Source of the DNA: Pegea sp. RAD2-039
Lineage: Eukaryota; Chordata; Thaliacea; Salpida; Salpidae
Assembly: GCA_034620365.1 (NCBI GenBank)
Contig: JAQGEQ010000334.1
Span: forward strand, 170,910-234,909
DNA: 64,000 nucleotides
Direction: 5' to 3'
This document shows positions 41,706 to 53,774 of the stretch, in pieces. Under the pieces are notes generated by a model. The model was not told where the DNA came from. It did not search any database and worked only from the letters and a program-made list of their open reading frames with translations. The position numbers were made by a program, and so were the translations under genes. The number at the start of each line of letters is the position of its first letter. The stretch's first letter is position 1.

Positions 41706-42095
41706 TTGAATTATATTTTGTAATCAAATTTACTTAAAAGTAAATTGCAAATTCTATAAAAGAATACAAACATAAGATAAAACAAGAAGTTATTACTAGA
41801 TTTATTGAGTTAAGATGAAATGTACTAAAAACTTAATACTTTAAAGCAAGTATAAAGGTTTAGAGTTATCAAAAAAGTATTTTTACAAAATAAAATATCT
41901 TGATTAGTTTAAAATTACCTTTCTTATTTTTTTGCTAATTGTGCTAAAACACAAAAGCAAGCAAAATTATAAATCCAAATGGTATTTTAATTTTAAATAG
42001 AATTTGTTTTTTAATTTGTTAAGAAATTAATGAAATAAAGGTCTAAAATTTGAATTTCAAACCAACATGCTTTTAAAAAATTATGCTTTTAATTC

Positions 42096-42216
42096 AACTG
42101 AATGTTTCAGTTTCTAAATTTGCTCATAATACTCAATCATATTAACCTTTCTTTCAACTTGTAAAATAATCTTATAAACAAGCCTGCTGTAGTCTCACAT
42201 TTGTGGGATAAACTAG
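42096..42216 (+). repeat. Cassette 14 (core family VI)
   Basis: Palindrome AACTGAATGTTTCAGTT, unique core (CTCATAATACTCAATC), CTTATAAACAAG, degenerate stem-loop at 42,184-42,216 (CTGCTGTA against TAAACTAG). Confidence 0.65.
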
Positions 42217-43059
42217 AAAAAAATAAAGTTACGATAAATCCTAAATATGTTTTTTTCAGTAAGATAATTATTTTTAAAATTTGTTAAGAAACTTATGAAA
42301 TAGAAATCTGAAATTTATAATTATAAATACAAAACTTATGTAGTATAAAATATAGTATTATGTCATTATTTAGTTTATTTACTGATTTTTATGATTTTAT
42401 TAGAATTATAATCTTTTATAGTAGTTTATATCGGTTCTTGATAGAAAGTAGCGTTTCTGTTTTTTGTTTGCAATGTAAACAACTTACCTCAATAAATTGA
42501 AGAAATCTACTAATTTGTTTTACAAAAGAAACCAAAAATTAACTAATTACAAATTTCTGAGAAAAAGAAACTTGTTTATGTAATAAATTTATTGAGCAAT
42601 TTTTCATAAATCTGTTAAATATCTTTTGATAAATCAATAACAGTTTGGTAACTTCTGACTAGTGCTTCTTATATGTAAATAAGAAGCTTAATTTAACAAA
42701 AAATCGAACTTTATATTTTACTAGTTGTGTAAATTTCAACAGGATGCTTTTGTATAAATAGTTCTTCTTGACTAACCTCTTAAAGTAGTTTTGAAAAAAA
42801 AAAAACTAAAAAGGTTCACCTGCAAAAAACAACCGTACAAAAGTAGAATGACAGTTAATTAATTTTAATAATAATTGATAACCAATAAAAACCAAAAATC
42901 TGTTAAAAATCTGTATTTTTAAATCCAAAAAAATGTGTCAGCTGACTTTTATGTAAAATACTGAAGTTAGTATTCCAAATAGAAAAAAGTCATGCTACTC
43001 CCAGTAAAAACCGAAATTGTTAATATTTGGTGATCAACAATGAGAAACTACTTTAATTC

Positions 43060-43161
43060 AACTGAAGTTATCAGTTTCCAAATTCAACTTTCAAGAATCG
43101 AATGAAAAATCCAGCCTTATAAGTAAAGCTGTTTCAATCTCATGTTTGTGGGTTAAAACAA
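43060..43161 (+). repeat. Cassette 15 (core family III, shortened)
   Basis: At 102 bp the shortest copy; about 17 bp of the family III core is deleted. Stem-loop at 43,129-43,161 begins CTGTTTCA. Confidence 0.68.
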
Positions 43162-44757
43162 ATAAAAATTAACTTTATGAAAGAAAAACAAAATACCAAA
43201 AATAACTTAATAATTGTATTAGTAATAATAATAATAATTATGTAATAATATACATCCATATTATTTTTTAGATGTTGAATTGTAGTTTTCGATTTATACT
43301 TAAAAATAAAGGAAAATTAATTTTTTAGTAAACTGTATAAGTGAAAATTGGTATCTGTTTGCAATATTAATAATTGAAAAGAATGTATGTGTTAAAGAGA
43401 AACTAATGTAATCAAATACTGCTTGTCTGAATAGAGTTAAAATTAGATACAGAAAAGCATAGAACAAAAAATAATGAAATTAATTTTTTTAATAATTTTC
43501 CAATTAAAGTTGGTATTAATTTTTAGATTATATTTTTACTAGATAAAATCAAATAAGTTTGCAACAACTAGCGCATTTGCTAAATTATCAACAAAAGTCA
43601 ACTTTGAAGGTAAATTGTAAATATTCTAAAACTTTTTGTTGAATTTCTTAAACGAAAAATGTTTTCTAACGGAAGAAAAACACATAGTTGAAAACTGACA
43701 GATATAACTGTGGTTTGTTTTGACTTTTATAGCTTTTTAATCAGATAATTATTTGTTCATGATGGAAACTGATCTAAAAGATAAACTTTTGCTTCGTATT
43801 CATTTCTAATGTTTATAAATAAAAACAATCTTATAGCAGACTAATCATTAATGAGAGAAGATGTCGATGACAATTGTAATAATATTATTAACTTGTTTTA
43901 GAAATTTTATTAAATTTGTTCAAGTATATCTTTGATATGTAATTCATTAATAAGATTTAATTTATTTGTCAATAATAAGATTGTCAGTACAAAAGTAAGG
44001 AGTTAAACAGTCTAAAATTAATTCTATAAGAGCTAAGTGCAACAGTTTAATATCGAATCGTACTAAAGAAAAAAATTCTGGTCTTAAAATGGTTTGTCAG
44101 AATGAGAAATCGAATTAAAAAAATATATATTTTTACCAACAGCGACAGCTAGCGGATGTTGTGATTTACAAATAACTTGTTTGAATTTTAAGAAACAAAA
44201 AAAGATTAAACTAAACGAATAATAAACATCTCGCTTGATTTTGTTATTACCGAACGTTTGTATAGAAAATCAAATCAGCGTTTACATTATTTGCTGAAAT
44301 TTTATGTTAAATTAATGCAATTAAAATAATTTTCCACACGTAGTAGATGTAACCTTTTGCAAATTTCTTCAATAGTTCGCTTTTAATTTAAAATACACAT
44401 TTAATCAGCAAAGTTTATATTTTAGAATAGTTAGTGAGTAAACAAAAGTTGAAACTAGCCAAGGGCTTTGATCTCTGAAAAATTAATTTATAACGATTTT
44501 AAGGTTTTACCAGTTTACACCACAAACAGTAGATTCTAAGAAGCTTATAAAAAGCTTTATTCTGACTGAAATAAATACGGTGCAACTGTCTGATTCGATT
44601 GATTAATTAAATATCCAATAAATTTGAAGTTGAATCAATTTCAACAAACTGTAATCAATACTACCAAGCAGTGTATCAACTGCTACCTTTTAACTTGCAT
44701 ATGGTTTCCTGGTATAATATTCAAGCGCAAAAAATAGGTTGTTATCGTTTATAAAAG

Positions 44758-45112
44758 TTATTATCCTTTTGCGCCAAATTACTCTTTAAACTTTTAGGTG
44801 AAATTGGGAGTGATCTTGGACAACTTTGGAGCAGAATTCTTCTCGGATCTGATCTTATGTGACTTTCTCCTTTCACAAGGATTTGCTCATTCTATTCATC
44901 TATTCCCAAAATGCTTCCCGTGGTTTGTGAGTGACGTCACTACGCGAGATTTCACAAAAATGCTTGAGATGCTGGCTGAGAGCGAATGTAAGGATCTGAA
45001 GGATTGTGGGATGAGATGGGAGCAGTTGATGAAGACAGGGACTCTTCTATTTGAGCAAGATCCTTCAAGACTTAAATTCTTCACTACAGCACATCCTTAT
45101 TACGTCGCAAAA
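44758..45112 (+). pseudogene. Captured exon of an ARMT1-like (DUF89) metal-dependent phosphatase gene
   Basis: An intact frame from 44,798 encodes about 104 residues closely resembling the DUF89 / damage-control phosphatase family, best fitting ARMT1 (acidic residue methyltransferase 1, C6orf211): VILDNFGAEFFSDLIL carries the metal-ligand Asp-Asn pair, and WFVSDVTTRDF carries the second Asp. It is preceded by an intron-like acceptor (TTAAACTTTTAG at 44,797), so the piece came from genomic DNA, not a processed transcript. There is no donor; coding sequence stops at HPYYVA where array sequence resumes. Imperfect 17-bp direct repeats (13 of 17 identical) flank it at 44,741-44,757 and 45,113-45,129. 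Higher GC and codon use mark it off from the array. The rest of the gene is absent, so it is a fragment, probably not expressed as enzyme. Confidence 0.78.
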
Positions 45113-45745
45113 GTTATAATTCTTAAAAGAAATTACACCATACTTGACTTTTGAAAGCTTAGATTAACTCTCTATAGGCTTTTTCTTAAACCGAATATCG
45201 ATTTTGTAATAGTAAATATAGATTAAAAATTGAAAAAAAAATTTACTTATTAGCGTTTGTTTTGGATTATAAGTAGAGCTTGCTTGGCTGTTTTGAAATT
45301 TGTATTATTAATAAATATATTATTAGATGATATTTTAAATGAAATTGCTTGTTTCTAAGTTTAAAATGATTATTATTTAAGTTTAATTTTTTATGACCTT
45401 ATCAACTTTTTTCAAAATTTAGTTAGACTTATAGTATTCATAAAATAATCAAAACTTTCTCATTTTTCCACATAATGAGCTTAATTGTTAATTTATAAAC
45501 ATTTATTTATTATTATGTTTGCTGTGATCAACATTACTTAGACATAGTCGTTAATATAAATGTAAATCATTTTTAAATGTAGACCTCAACCCAATATTTA
45601 TAAAATAGTTTAATATTTTACATAATCTAAATTTTAATTAGCATAAATTTCAGCGGAATTTTTTATGATTCTAAATTCATTTCTTGATATGATTTTTAAA
45701 CTTTTGTTTTTAGAAAAAGATCAGATTTTGTAAACATAACTAAAT

Positions 45746-45816
45746 CTATCTTGGTGAGAATCTAACCCGCACCTGCAGAGTGGTAGGCCAGAAATCTACC
45801 ACTGAACCACAAATGC
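45746..45816 (-). pseudogene. tRNA-Gly-like pseudogene
   Basis: The minus strand reads GCATTTGTGGTTCAGTGGTA at its 5' end, matching the D-arm and A box of eukaryotic tRNA-Gly. A CTACCAC anticodon loop (ACC in place of the usual GCC) and a B-box-like GGTTAGATTC follow. The 3' acceptor strand (CCAAGAT) pairs poorly with GCATTTG, the anticodon stem is broken, and the invariant C of the T-loop is A, so it is unlikely to make a working tRNA. It is inserted in the array between 45.74 and 45.82 kb. Confidence 0.75.
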
Positions 45817-46470
45817 TGTCGAATGACAAAACTTTTTAATAGTACAAATTATATCAGAACTTTGTGCATAACCAAACAAATCAAGCGAAAAAACTTGTTA
45901 AAATTTTAAAATTATTGTAACTTGTATTATTTATCTGTGATATAACTAGTTTTTTTAGTTAGTTAAGTAATCGCTAATTTAATGAATTAATGACTTAATG
46001 AAATCTGATTTTTTATAATTTACAGAAAAGTCAAAAGAGCAAAAATTTCTTTTCGAACGTGGTTTCAAAAGCATTTTCTTAAAATTCTTTTTAAAAATTC
46101 AAAAACAGCATTTTTTTCCTGTTTAAGATTTATGTAAGTTGAAAAAACAAACAAAAACAAATACCTAAAGAAAGACTATTTAGAAAGACAAGCACCAGAA
46201 AACAAGTACAAAAAGACAATTCCTTCACTTTCACCAATTACTAATCTCGTTAAAAGCGACTTCATTGAAAATTAATTATCAACAACACCAACAACCTGTT
46301 GAATAGATAGCTTTTAATTCAACTGAATTTATCAACTTTTAAAAAATAATGAAACAAAAGTTCTTAGCTTTGTTATCAATTAAAAAAAATCAGGACTTAG
46401 TAAGCGACTTTCATAATAATTGAAATTCACCAAAACAAACATTCTTTAGAAAAATTATGCTTTTAAATTC

Positions 46471-46592
46471 AACTGAATGTATCAGTTTCTGAATGAATTT
46501 ATGATAAGAGAAATGATACACGTGAACTTAACTTAAGAAACATAATCTTATATATAAACCTGTTTTGGTCTCATAGTTGTGGGTTAAAATAG
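46471..46592 (+). repeat. Cassette 16 (core family I)
   Basis: Family I core (AAGAAACATAATC), TATATATAAAC and stem-loop at 46,560-46,592. A 115-bp block follows at 46,852. Confidence 0.72.
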
Positions 46593-46851
46593 AAAAAAGT
46601 AAAGTTCTTAAAAAACATTTAAAATTAAAGTTTTTATTTATTCGTATTATTTTTAAAGATTCAATTATAGTTTTAGATTTCTACTTACAAACCATAGAAA
46701 CTACAATTTCTTAGTAAATGCTGTATGTAAAAAGTAATACTTGTTTCTTATACTTAAGTTAGAATAGAATGTATTTGTTAAGGAGAAGTAAATGTAATGA
46801 AGTACTTCTTGTCTTATTACAATTGAAATTAGATGTTAAGTAATAAATTCA

Positions 46852-46968
46852 CTTTTAACGAGTAAATTTATGGGGTGAGCTAACATTACATCGCAATGGA
46901 TGGAGCTGGTAAAGCACTTCATTGTTTAAATAATTATAAAATAAAATTGAGTAAGAGTAAAAAGACTT
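46852..46968 (+). repeat. 115-bp conserved block, copy 7
   Basis: CATCGCAATGGATGGAGC variant with a weakened hairpin, 292 bp after the stem-loop start of cassette 16. Confidence 0.68.
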
Positions 46969-47472
46969 TTTTAAGTAATAATATTTTGTCAAAATTATGT
47001 AATACTAACTATTTATAAAAACACATTTCCATTTATCTTCAATAATTATTTATTGATTAATGAAGGATTAGCATATTTATGATAAAAAAAAAGATGAAAA
47101 TAAGTTTCCGCGTGCAATAGCTGTAGAAGTTTGCTAATTTCATCAGTAATTTTTATAAAATTTAAAAAATACTCTTACTCAGTAAAAATATTATATTTTT
47201 TATATGTTAAAAAATAAAAGAAAGTTGAAATCATCCAAGGGTATTGAGTTCGGAATAGATGATTATAAACGAATTCAATTTTTTACCAGTTTACACCACA
47301 AACTCTATTATACAAACACTATACTTCATTTCTGATAAATGAATAGCTTTGAACGAATTTGGAGTTGAATAAATTTCAATAAACTTCAATTAAAATTACC
47401 AAGGAGATATATGGTCATAATGCTAAATTTAAATTTCAAAAAATCAATTTGATATTCAATTTCTGGATTAAA

Positions 47473-47745
47473 TTAAGGGGTAATGCCACAGTTGAAAAGA
47501 TCTTGGAGAAATAATACATCGATTGATGGAATAAAAGCTAAGAAAATTGAAACTGAATTACACGAAAAATTTATTAGTTCATACTCTATGTGCTGCATTC
47601 TTAGTTGCAGGTTCATATACAAGTTTTCTACAGTATGTTGTTCGGTTTGAATATTTGAAGTATTGCAAGATAATAGCTTGATGTGATCTAAATACACAGG
47701 TACACTAACATCATCTTCTGTTGTTAGTCTTCAGATGAGGTCTTA
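47473..47745 (-). mobile_element. LINE reverse-transcriptase fragment with mutated active site
   Basis: A 74-codon frame matches the palm-to-thumb part of a non-LTR reverse transcriptase. Where the active site YADD is expected it has YLDH (codons at 47,683-47,694), followed by IKLLSCNTSNIQT, HTVENLYMN and, later, a thumb-like FIPSIDVLFLQDL. The loss of the catalytic Asp pair makes it inactive. It is homologous over about 165 bp to the fragment at 63,560-63,735, which keeps YADD. Whether it belongs to the same family as the LINE ends at 10.5 and 29.6 kb cannot be decided, because the regions do not overlap. Confidence 0.7.
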
Positions 47746-47997
47746 GTGTGAAGTATAACTTTGCTCTACTTAAATTAGCCAAAAGCATTGAGCTCTCCAC
47801 AAAGTTATACTAAAAAACTCAGTTTTGTCCGCATAAAATAGATTATGATAAACTATTTTATGTTTGGACTCATAGGTAAACCCAGGCTCAAAGCTTGATC
47901 TCGGGTTAAATTGAAGTTGAATAAAAGTAAGCAAACATTTTGATTTTTCAGAATAAGAAATTAAATAAAAAAAAAGGTAAATAAAGTGCCAACAGCA

Positions 47998-48140
47998 ACA
48001 GCTGAAGAAGAAATAAATTCGAGCGTTTTGTTTGGCAACAATAAAAATTTTTCATTAAAGTAAAAACTATGGTGGATCAAAATAAAATTAGCAAGGTATT
48101 ACATTCCAGTATACAGATAAATTTTGTCAAACCGACTTAT
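47998..48140. other. Unique insertion interrupting a 28-bp motif
   Basis: The motif copy at 47,988 stops after CAACAGCAACAGCTGAAG, and about 140 bp of sequence not seen elsewhere follows before an array module (AAATCGAGATTAGCA) resumes. A short open stretch beginning ATGGTGGATCAAAATAAAAT was seen, but no family was recognised. Confidence 0.4.
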
Positions 48141-49476
48141 ACGAAATCGAGATTAGCACTTTTTATTTTTATTTGCATTATAATTAACTTATTATGATAA
48201 TTTAAGAATTCAACTTTTGTTCAAACAAATAAACATTTTTTAATAATAACAAAAATATATAATGACTTTTTAAATAAGAAGTTTAATACAGCACTTGTCT
48301 AATCACAGATTCTTACATTTCTTTCGCTTCTTTTAACATTTAAGTATAAGTTATCGCTGAAAAAAGTTTACCGACCCTTTTAAATAAAGTTCAATAGTTA
48401 ATTTTGTACAAAGAAAATTACAAAAAACAATTTAAATGAGATAATTTTTTTCAACAATGTTTCAATTCAAACTGTTTTCAATTTCTAGATTATATTTTCT
48501 TAATTATATAATTATATTTTTTACTTGAAATAATCTACTAATTATGAAACATCAAGCGTATTTGTTAAATTATATACAAAAGTAAACTTTGAAGGTTTAT
48601 AAAGCTTCTAAAAAATTGTTTCAAACAGAAAAAAATATTTAGTTGAAAATTGACATATAGAACTTTTGTCTTTTTTGGCTTATTTAGCTTTTTGAATGAG
48701 AAAATGATTTGTTTATCATACAAACTGATGTAAACAATAAAAGTTTTGCTTGATTTTCATTTCTTTTGTTTAAATCATAAACAATTTTGAATAACACAAA
48801 TCATTAACGACAGAGGTTGTTGAAGACAGTCAAAATAATGTTATTAATTACTTTTATATACTTTATTAAATTATGCTATTTGCCACAGTTTAATATCAAA
48901 TTGTATTTATGAAAATTATATTTGTTTAAAATTGACTTACCAGTATAAGAAGTCAAATTAAGGATAGCTAATTTAACGTAAAGTCAACAGCAACAAATAG
49001 CGACTGTTTAAGTTCTCAAATAATTTGACAGAAGTTTTTGAAACAAAATTTATTAAACTAAAATGACAGCAACCAACTCGTTTTGTTTTGTTGTTAACAA
49101 ACATTTGTATAGAAAATCGAATCAACTTAAGCTAGTAGATGATTTGCTGCTATGTAAATTATAGCGATTAAAATAATTTTCCACAAGCAATAGATGTAAC
49201 AATTTGCTAACTGCTTTAATAAGTTGTTCTACATTTAAAATGTAAACTTACGGTAACATAAGAAATTAAATAATTTTTGATTACATAAATGATCTTACAC
49301 ATGATTTTTGTTAGCAAATTTAGCATTGTAATTTATTAACAAGATTTAATTTATTTGTCAGTAATACAATTGTCAGTACAAAAGTAAGCAGCAACTGCAT
49401 AGCAGCAATATAAGTTTGTTTTTACTTAGATTTTTCAGAATAAGAAATTGAATAACAAAGAAGATAAATTAAAGTG

Positions 49477-49950
49477 CCAACAGCGACAGCTGGCGGATGT
49501 TGTGAATTACAAATAATTTGTTTGAATAAAATGTTAGAAATAAAATAAATTAAACTAATCCAAAGAAACACAACTCGATTAATTAAAAATGTTATGTTGA
49601 CTAATTTCAGTATAATATTTATGGGGTTAACGCAACTGAAAGTTTATTCCGATAAAAGCAGAAAATATATGTTTTTAACTTTAAATTTTCTTTCATTTAA
49701 TATCAAAATAAAGAATACATTTGATTGATGATTGAAGAACAAAAATTCTTGATTCTCAACTTTTGGATTATAGTTTTTACTTGCAAAAATAAAATAATTT
49801 TTTGTATCACATTTATAGTGCATTTGTTGAATTATCTACCAAAGGTACACTTTAAAGGTAAACAATATATTTCGTAAAACTGTTTTTTTGATTTCTAAAC
49901 TAAAATATGTTTTTAATAAAGGAATTAATTAATAAAAATTGACACTTATA
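49477..49950 (+). repeat. 0.45-kb repeat, copy 3 of 3
   Basis: Counterpart of 653-1,110 and 17,392-17,870. The upstream region from about 48,780 also parallels 20-650, so the match to the left end of the window is over 1 kb long. Confidence 0.75.
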
Positions 49951-50079
49951 GCTGCTATCTATTTTGACTTATCTAGCTTCTTGAATGAGAAATGAATAGC
50001 ATAATTCATATAAAGTGATCTAAAAAGTAAAAGTTTTCTTGTAAATTATTTCTTATGTTAAAATAAAAAAATTGACGCA

Positions 50080-50970
50080 AATCATTAATAACAGAAGTTG
50101 CTCATGACAAACACAATGATATTAGTAATTTATTTTTAAAACTTTATTAAAATTATAAATCTATTTTTTTGAATTGGAATACATTAATAAGATATAATTT
50201 ATATGTCAATGATACCATTGTCAGTTAAACAGTCTAAGTTCAAATCTCTAAGAGCTAAGTGTCATAGTTTAATAACAAATTGTACTTAGAAAAATATTAT
50301 TGTTTTGAAATAATTTTTCCGAATAATTGTTCTTATCGACAATACTTTAGATTTAGCCGTTAACCAAAATGTAAATCTTATTTAAATAGAAACTTCAACC
50401 AATTATTTATTATATATTCTGCATTATTTAAATTTATTTAGCATAAATTACAGCGAAATTTATTTATGTTTCAAAATTCACTTCTTGAAAAGAATTTTTA
50501 AACTTTTACTTTTATAAAAAATTAGATTATGTATACATAAAATAAATAAATTTGATGAAAATTCTGTTAAAGGGTTTTTCAACTAAATAAAAAATATATT
50601 CTATAAGGATCACGAAGAATCTAATATTATCATAAAATCTGATCTCTTGCTTCATGTAAGTTAAAAAGATGAACAAATACAACCTCCAGAAAAAAAAATT
50701 CATACATTTTTTACACTCAAAGTATTGGTGAACTTAATTAGAAACCGTCTTTAATAATATTGATAATCAACAAAGTCTAGGTTTTTAAATTCAACTGAAT
50801 ATATCAGTTTCAAAATTGTTAAAAACAAGACAAGAATATTCTGAGACTTGTATGTATAAAAGAAATTAACCTAATAAATAAGCCAGTTTTAGTCTCATAT
50901 TTGTGGGTTGAAACAGAAAAAAGTAATGTTCTTGAAAACAAGTTCTTATAAATAAAGTTTCTCAATTAGT
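50080..50970 (+). repeat. About 0.9-kb repeat, copy 2 of 3
   Basis: Counterpart of 18,000-18,960, including a cassette of the same core family (IV). Confidence 0.75.
50793..50916 (+). repeat. Cassette 17 (core family IV)
   Basis: Core close to cassette 7. Stem-loop at 50,884-50,916. The 115-bp block follows at only 160 bp (51,044), so the usual spacer has been shortened. Confidence 0.72.
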
Positions 50971-51043
50971 TAAAGAGAAGTAAGTGTAATGAAGTACTTC
51001 TTGTCTTATTAAAGTTGAAATTAGATGTGAAGTAGTAACTTCA

Positions 51044-51160
51044 ATTTTAACGAGTTGATTGATGGGGTGAGCCTATATTACATCGCATAGGATGCAGATA
51101 GTAAAGCATTTCATTGTTTAAATAACTGTACGATGAAATTGAGTAAGAGTTTGGAGAATT
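51044..51160 (+). repeat. 115-bp conserved block, copy 8
   Basis: CATCGCATAGGATGCAG variant, only 160 bp after the stem-loop start of cassette 17. Confidence 0.65.
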
Positions 51161-53774
51161 TATTTGTAGAAACATAATTTGTTAAAATTATGTACTATTT
51201 ACTTTTCATAAAAAATCTTATTTCTGCTTTACTAGCATTAGCGATATTATTATTAAAAATTATACTTTCTAAAATTAAATCAGGAAATTTTATAAACGTT
51301 ATCTGTTAAAACACAATACTATTAAGATTTTAGTTTGTCTCTATTATAACTAGAAAGCAAATTATAAACTCTATGATGAAACTGACATTTACCGTTTTTT
51401 CAATACATGAAAAAAATAAGGTGAGTATACTAAAGTTAATTTAGCTCTAACAAAAAATAACGACATTAAAAATAACAAAAAACTTACAACTATCCTAAAA
51501 AATAGGAATAAAAATTGGTTTTCTTAGTTTGACTTTTCTTTAAATAATGTTATTTGAAAGTATTATTATCTTTAACAAACAACAATCAGTAGATTAACAT
51601 AACTGAAATTTCTCTGCTAAAATTTCTTTGAAATGTTTCTTACGAAAATTTTCTAACAGAAGAAAGTAGAATAATATTTTCTATATAGCAAATGTATTTA
51701 AATTTGTCATAATCATCTAAACTGAGATAGAAATTTCATTTCAGTAAAAATATTTTATTTATTTTCACTAGCATTAATGTTATTTACCATAAAATCACCC
51801 GTATGAAGAAATGGTTTTCAAAATAGTAACACTCTTGATTTCTGCAATTATGCAGATTGTGTCAAATCTCAATGCTTATTTATAAAGTGTTTTCAATCTT
51901 AAGTTTATGATGCTCAATAAAATAGCTTCCAAATTTTATTAAGTAATTTTTAAATGACAATAAGAAAAATTTCAAAGCATTTTTAAATTTTCACACTAAT
52001 CATTACATTTGTTATATATTTCTATGTATTTGATGTTTATATTGTTAAAATTGTATAATTTGTACACTCTGTTTATTAAATTAATATTCAATTAAATTTG
52101 CAATTTCAGTAGTTTATGTTGAAAATATTTTCCATTTCTCCTAGCTCAGAAAAAAAATTCAGCAAAAAAATTTAGAATAAAAACGAATAATAAAATATTT
52201 TAATAAAATAGATCCTTAAAATCTCCTAGTGTTTGTAGCCTGATATGTTTGCTTAGGTTTCTACTTTTATTAGAAAAACAATTTATATAATTTATAAGTT
52301 GAAACTTGTTCAACCTCAAAATAGTAATCAACGATAATATTAATAATAACACTCGAATATCAGGTAAAATTCGTTATACTCATGTTAAATATTATTGCAT
52401 TTTAATCTAATGTTTGTGAGTTAAAATTTTAAAATGTTTACTTTCTACAAACTTTGGTAAATCTTTAATTTTGAAATTATGCAATTTTTGCAAAATTTTA
52501 TTATCCAGAAATTCCTTATTTTCTTACTACAGTCCTACTAATTTTATGTTTTAGTTGCATTGTGAAATTCAAAAAAAACTTTTCTATAAACTAAACTTGT
52601 TATTAAAGCAATTAATTTTGAAAAACTCTCTTGTTTGTTTTCGAATGCAATTTTTTTATAAATTTAATCTTGTCAAATAAGAACTTTCATTTTTTTAAAA
52701 ATAACTTTTATCAATGACAAATTAATTATGTTTAAAAGTATCTATAGGAAAAATGTTTTTTAAAAATGCCTAAAAGTTTAATTGAATTTGAAATTTAAGG
52801 GAAACAAAAAACGTGAAAAACAATAAAATATATAAATAAATTCTATCTGCATTTTCTTTTCTAAGTCGATTTGTTAATAGTAAATAGAGATTAAGATCTA
52901 CAAAACATTAATCTATTAGCGTTTGTTTTAGATTATAGGTAGCTTATTAAATATTGTGAATCATACAATTTCGTAATTTTTGGACTTTACTTTTTTTTAA
53001 ATAAAATAAAATGATGAAATTTAATATAAATACATAATTAATTTTAAGTTAGTTAGTATAAGTGTTTAAAAATTAGAAATATTAAAAATATATTATTAGA
53101 AAACAATTCAAATAAAATTGCTTTTCTATGTTTAGGTAATCTACTATTTACAGACATTAGTAAATTTATTTTTAGTTATAACGAATCATATAACAACTAA
53201 AATTTAAATAAATAAGAATGAATTTACTTTGTAAAAACTCTTCAAAATTATTATTTGTATTTTGATGTTAAAACAAATTTTCTCTGAAATTTTTATAAAA
53301 TAACCAAAACTTTCTCATTTTTATCCAAAAATATTTTGAATTATATTTTGTAATCAAATATACTTAAAAGCAAATTGCAATTTCTATGAAAGTATATAAA
53401 CATAAGATAAAAACAAGAAGTTTTTACTAGATTTATTTAGTTTAGATGAAATGTACTAAACAATTAATACTTTAAAGCTAGTAGAAAGGTTTACAGCTAT
53501 CAAAAAAATATTTCTAAAAAATAAAATATTGTTTTTAGTTTAAATTTATCTTTCTTGTTTTTTTTGCTAACTGTGCTAAAACAGGAAAATTTAAAATCCA
53601 AATGGTATTTTATTTAAAAAAAAAACGATTTTTTTAAAATTTGTTAAGGATGTAATGAATTAAAGGTCTGAAATTTAAAATTTTCCAAAACCAACATGCT
53701 TTTAAAATAATATGCTCAAAGCATAAAATTAAAAAAAATTACCAATAGTTTGAAGAAAGTTGTGCTTTTAATTC

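Larger units (their letters stand above)
42945..45320 (+). repeat. Third copy of the distal part of the 9.8-kb duplication, interrupted by a captured exon
   Basis: This stretch aligns with 14,478-16,525 and 33,552-35,443. It contains the same cassette (core family III), the 28-bp motif at 44,136 and the CACCACAAAC arm at 44,518. The alignment is broken by an insertion of about 355 bp between roughly 44,758 and 45,112 that carries an ARMT1-like exon, and resumes on the other side. A partial fourth copy lies at 38,461-39,720 and matches 44,270-45,740 without the insertion. Confidence 0.75.
2230..47320 (+). repeat. CACCACAAAC arm, 11 copies (left-arm-like)
   Basis: The consensus is TTTACACCACAAACAGTAGA followed by TTATAAGAAGCTTTTATATA. 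Cores lie near 2,240, 7,681, 8,531, 16,099, 22,886, 26,759, 27,609, 35,188, 38,718, 44,518 and 47,294. The reverse complement of the first 36 bp or so resembles the right-arm modules (CACCACAAAC is the exact complement of GTTTGTGGTG, and AGATT and TTTATATA follow in both). The pair therefore looks like terminal inverted repeats of an ancestral element, although no individual element with clear ends and target duplications could be delimited. Confidence 0.6.
11446..51917 (+). repeat. GTTTGTGGTGCTGA arm, 6 copies (right-arm-like)
   Basis: Copies at 11,446-11,477, 13,707-13,738, 30,525-30,556, 32,768-32,799, 37,434-37,465 and 51,885-51,917 read AAGTGGTTTCAATCTTAAG followed by TTTGTGGTGCTGA, mostly preceded by TATATA or TATAAA. 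A short hairpin (CCCGT, a loop of about 8 nt, ACGGG) lies about 80-100 bp upstream in each (near 11,370, 13,616, 30,446, 32,672, 37,345 and 51,795; another near 21,936 precedes the broken arm at 22,020). The arm is alignable with the cassette stem-loop (shared TCATATTTGTGG-like centre), suggesting a common origin. Confidence 0.6.

Noticed and set aside
14699-43161. CTGTTTCA in some cassettes, like the upstream motif of nematode 21U-RNA genes
   Set aside because: It is only a variant of CTGTTTTA within a longer repeated stem-loop, occurs on one strand only, and the Cullin-3 sequence does not look nematode-like.
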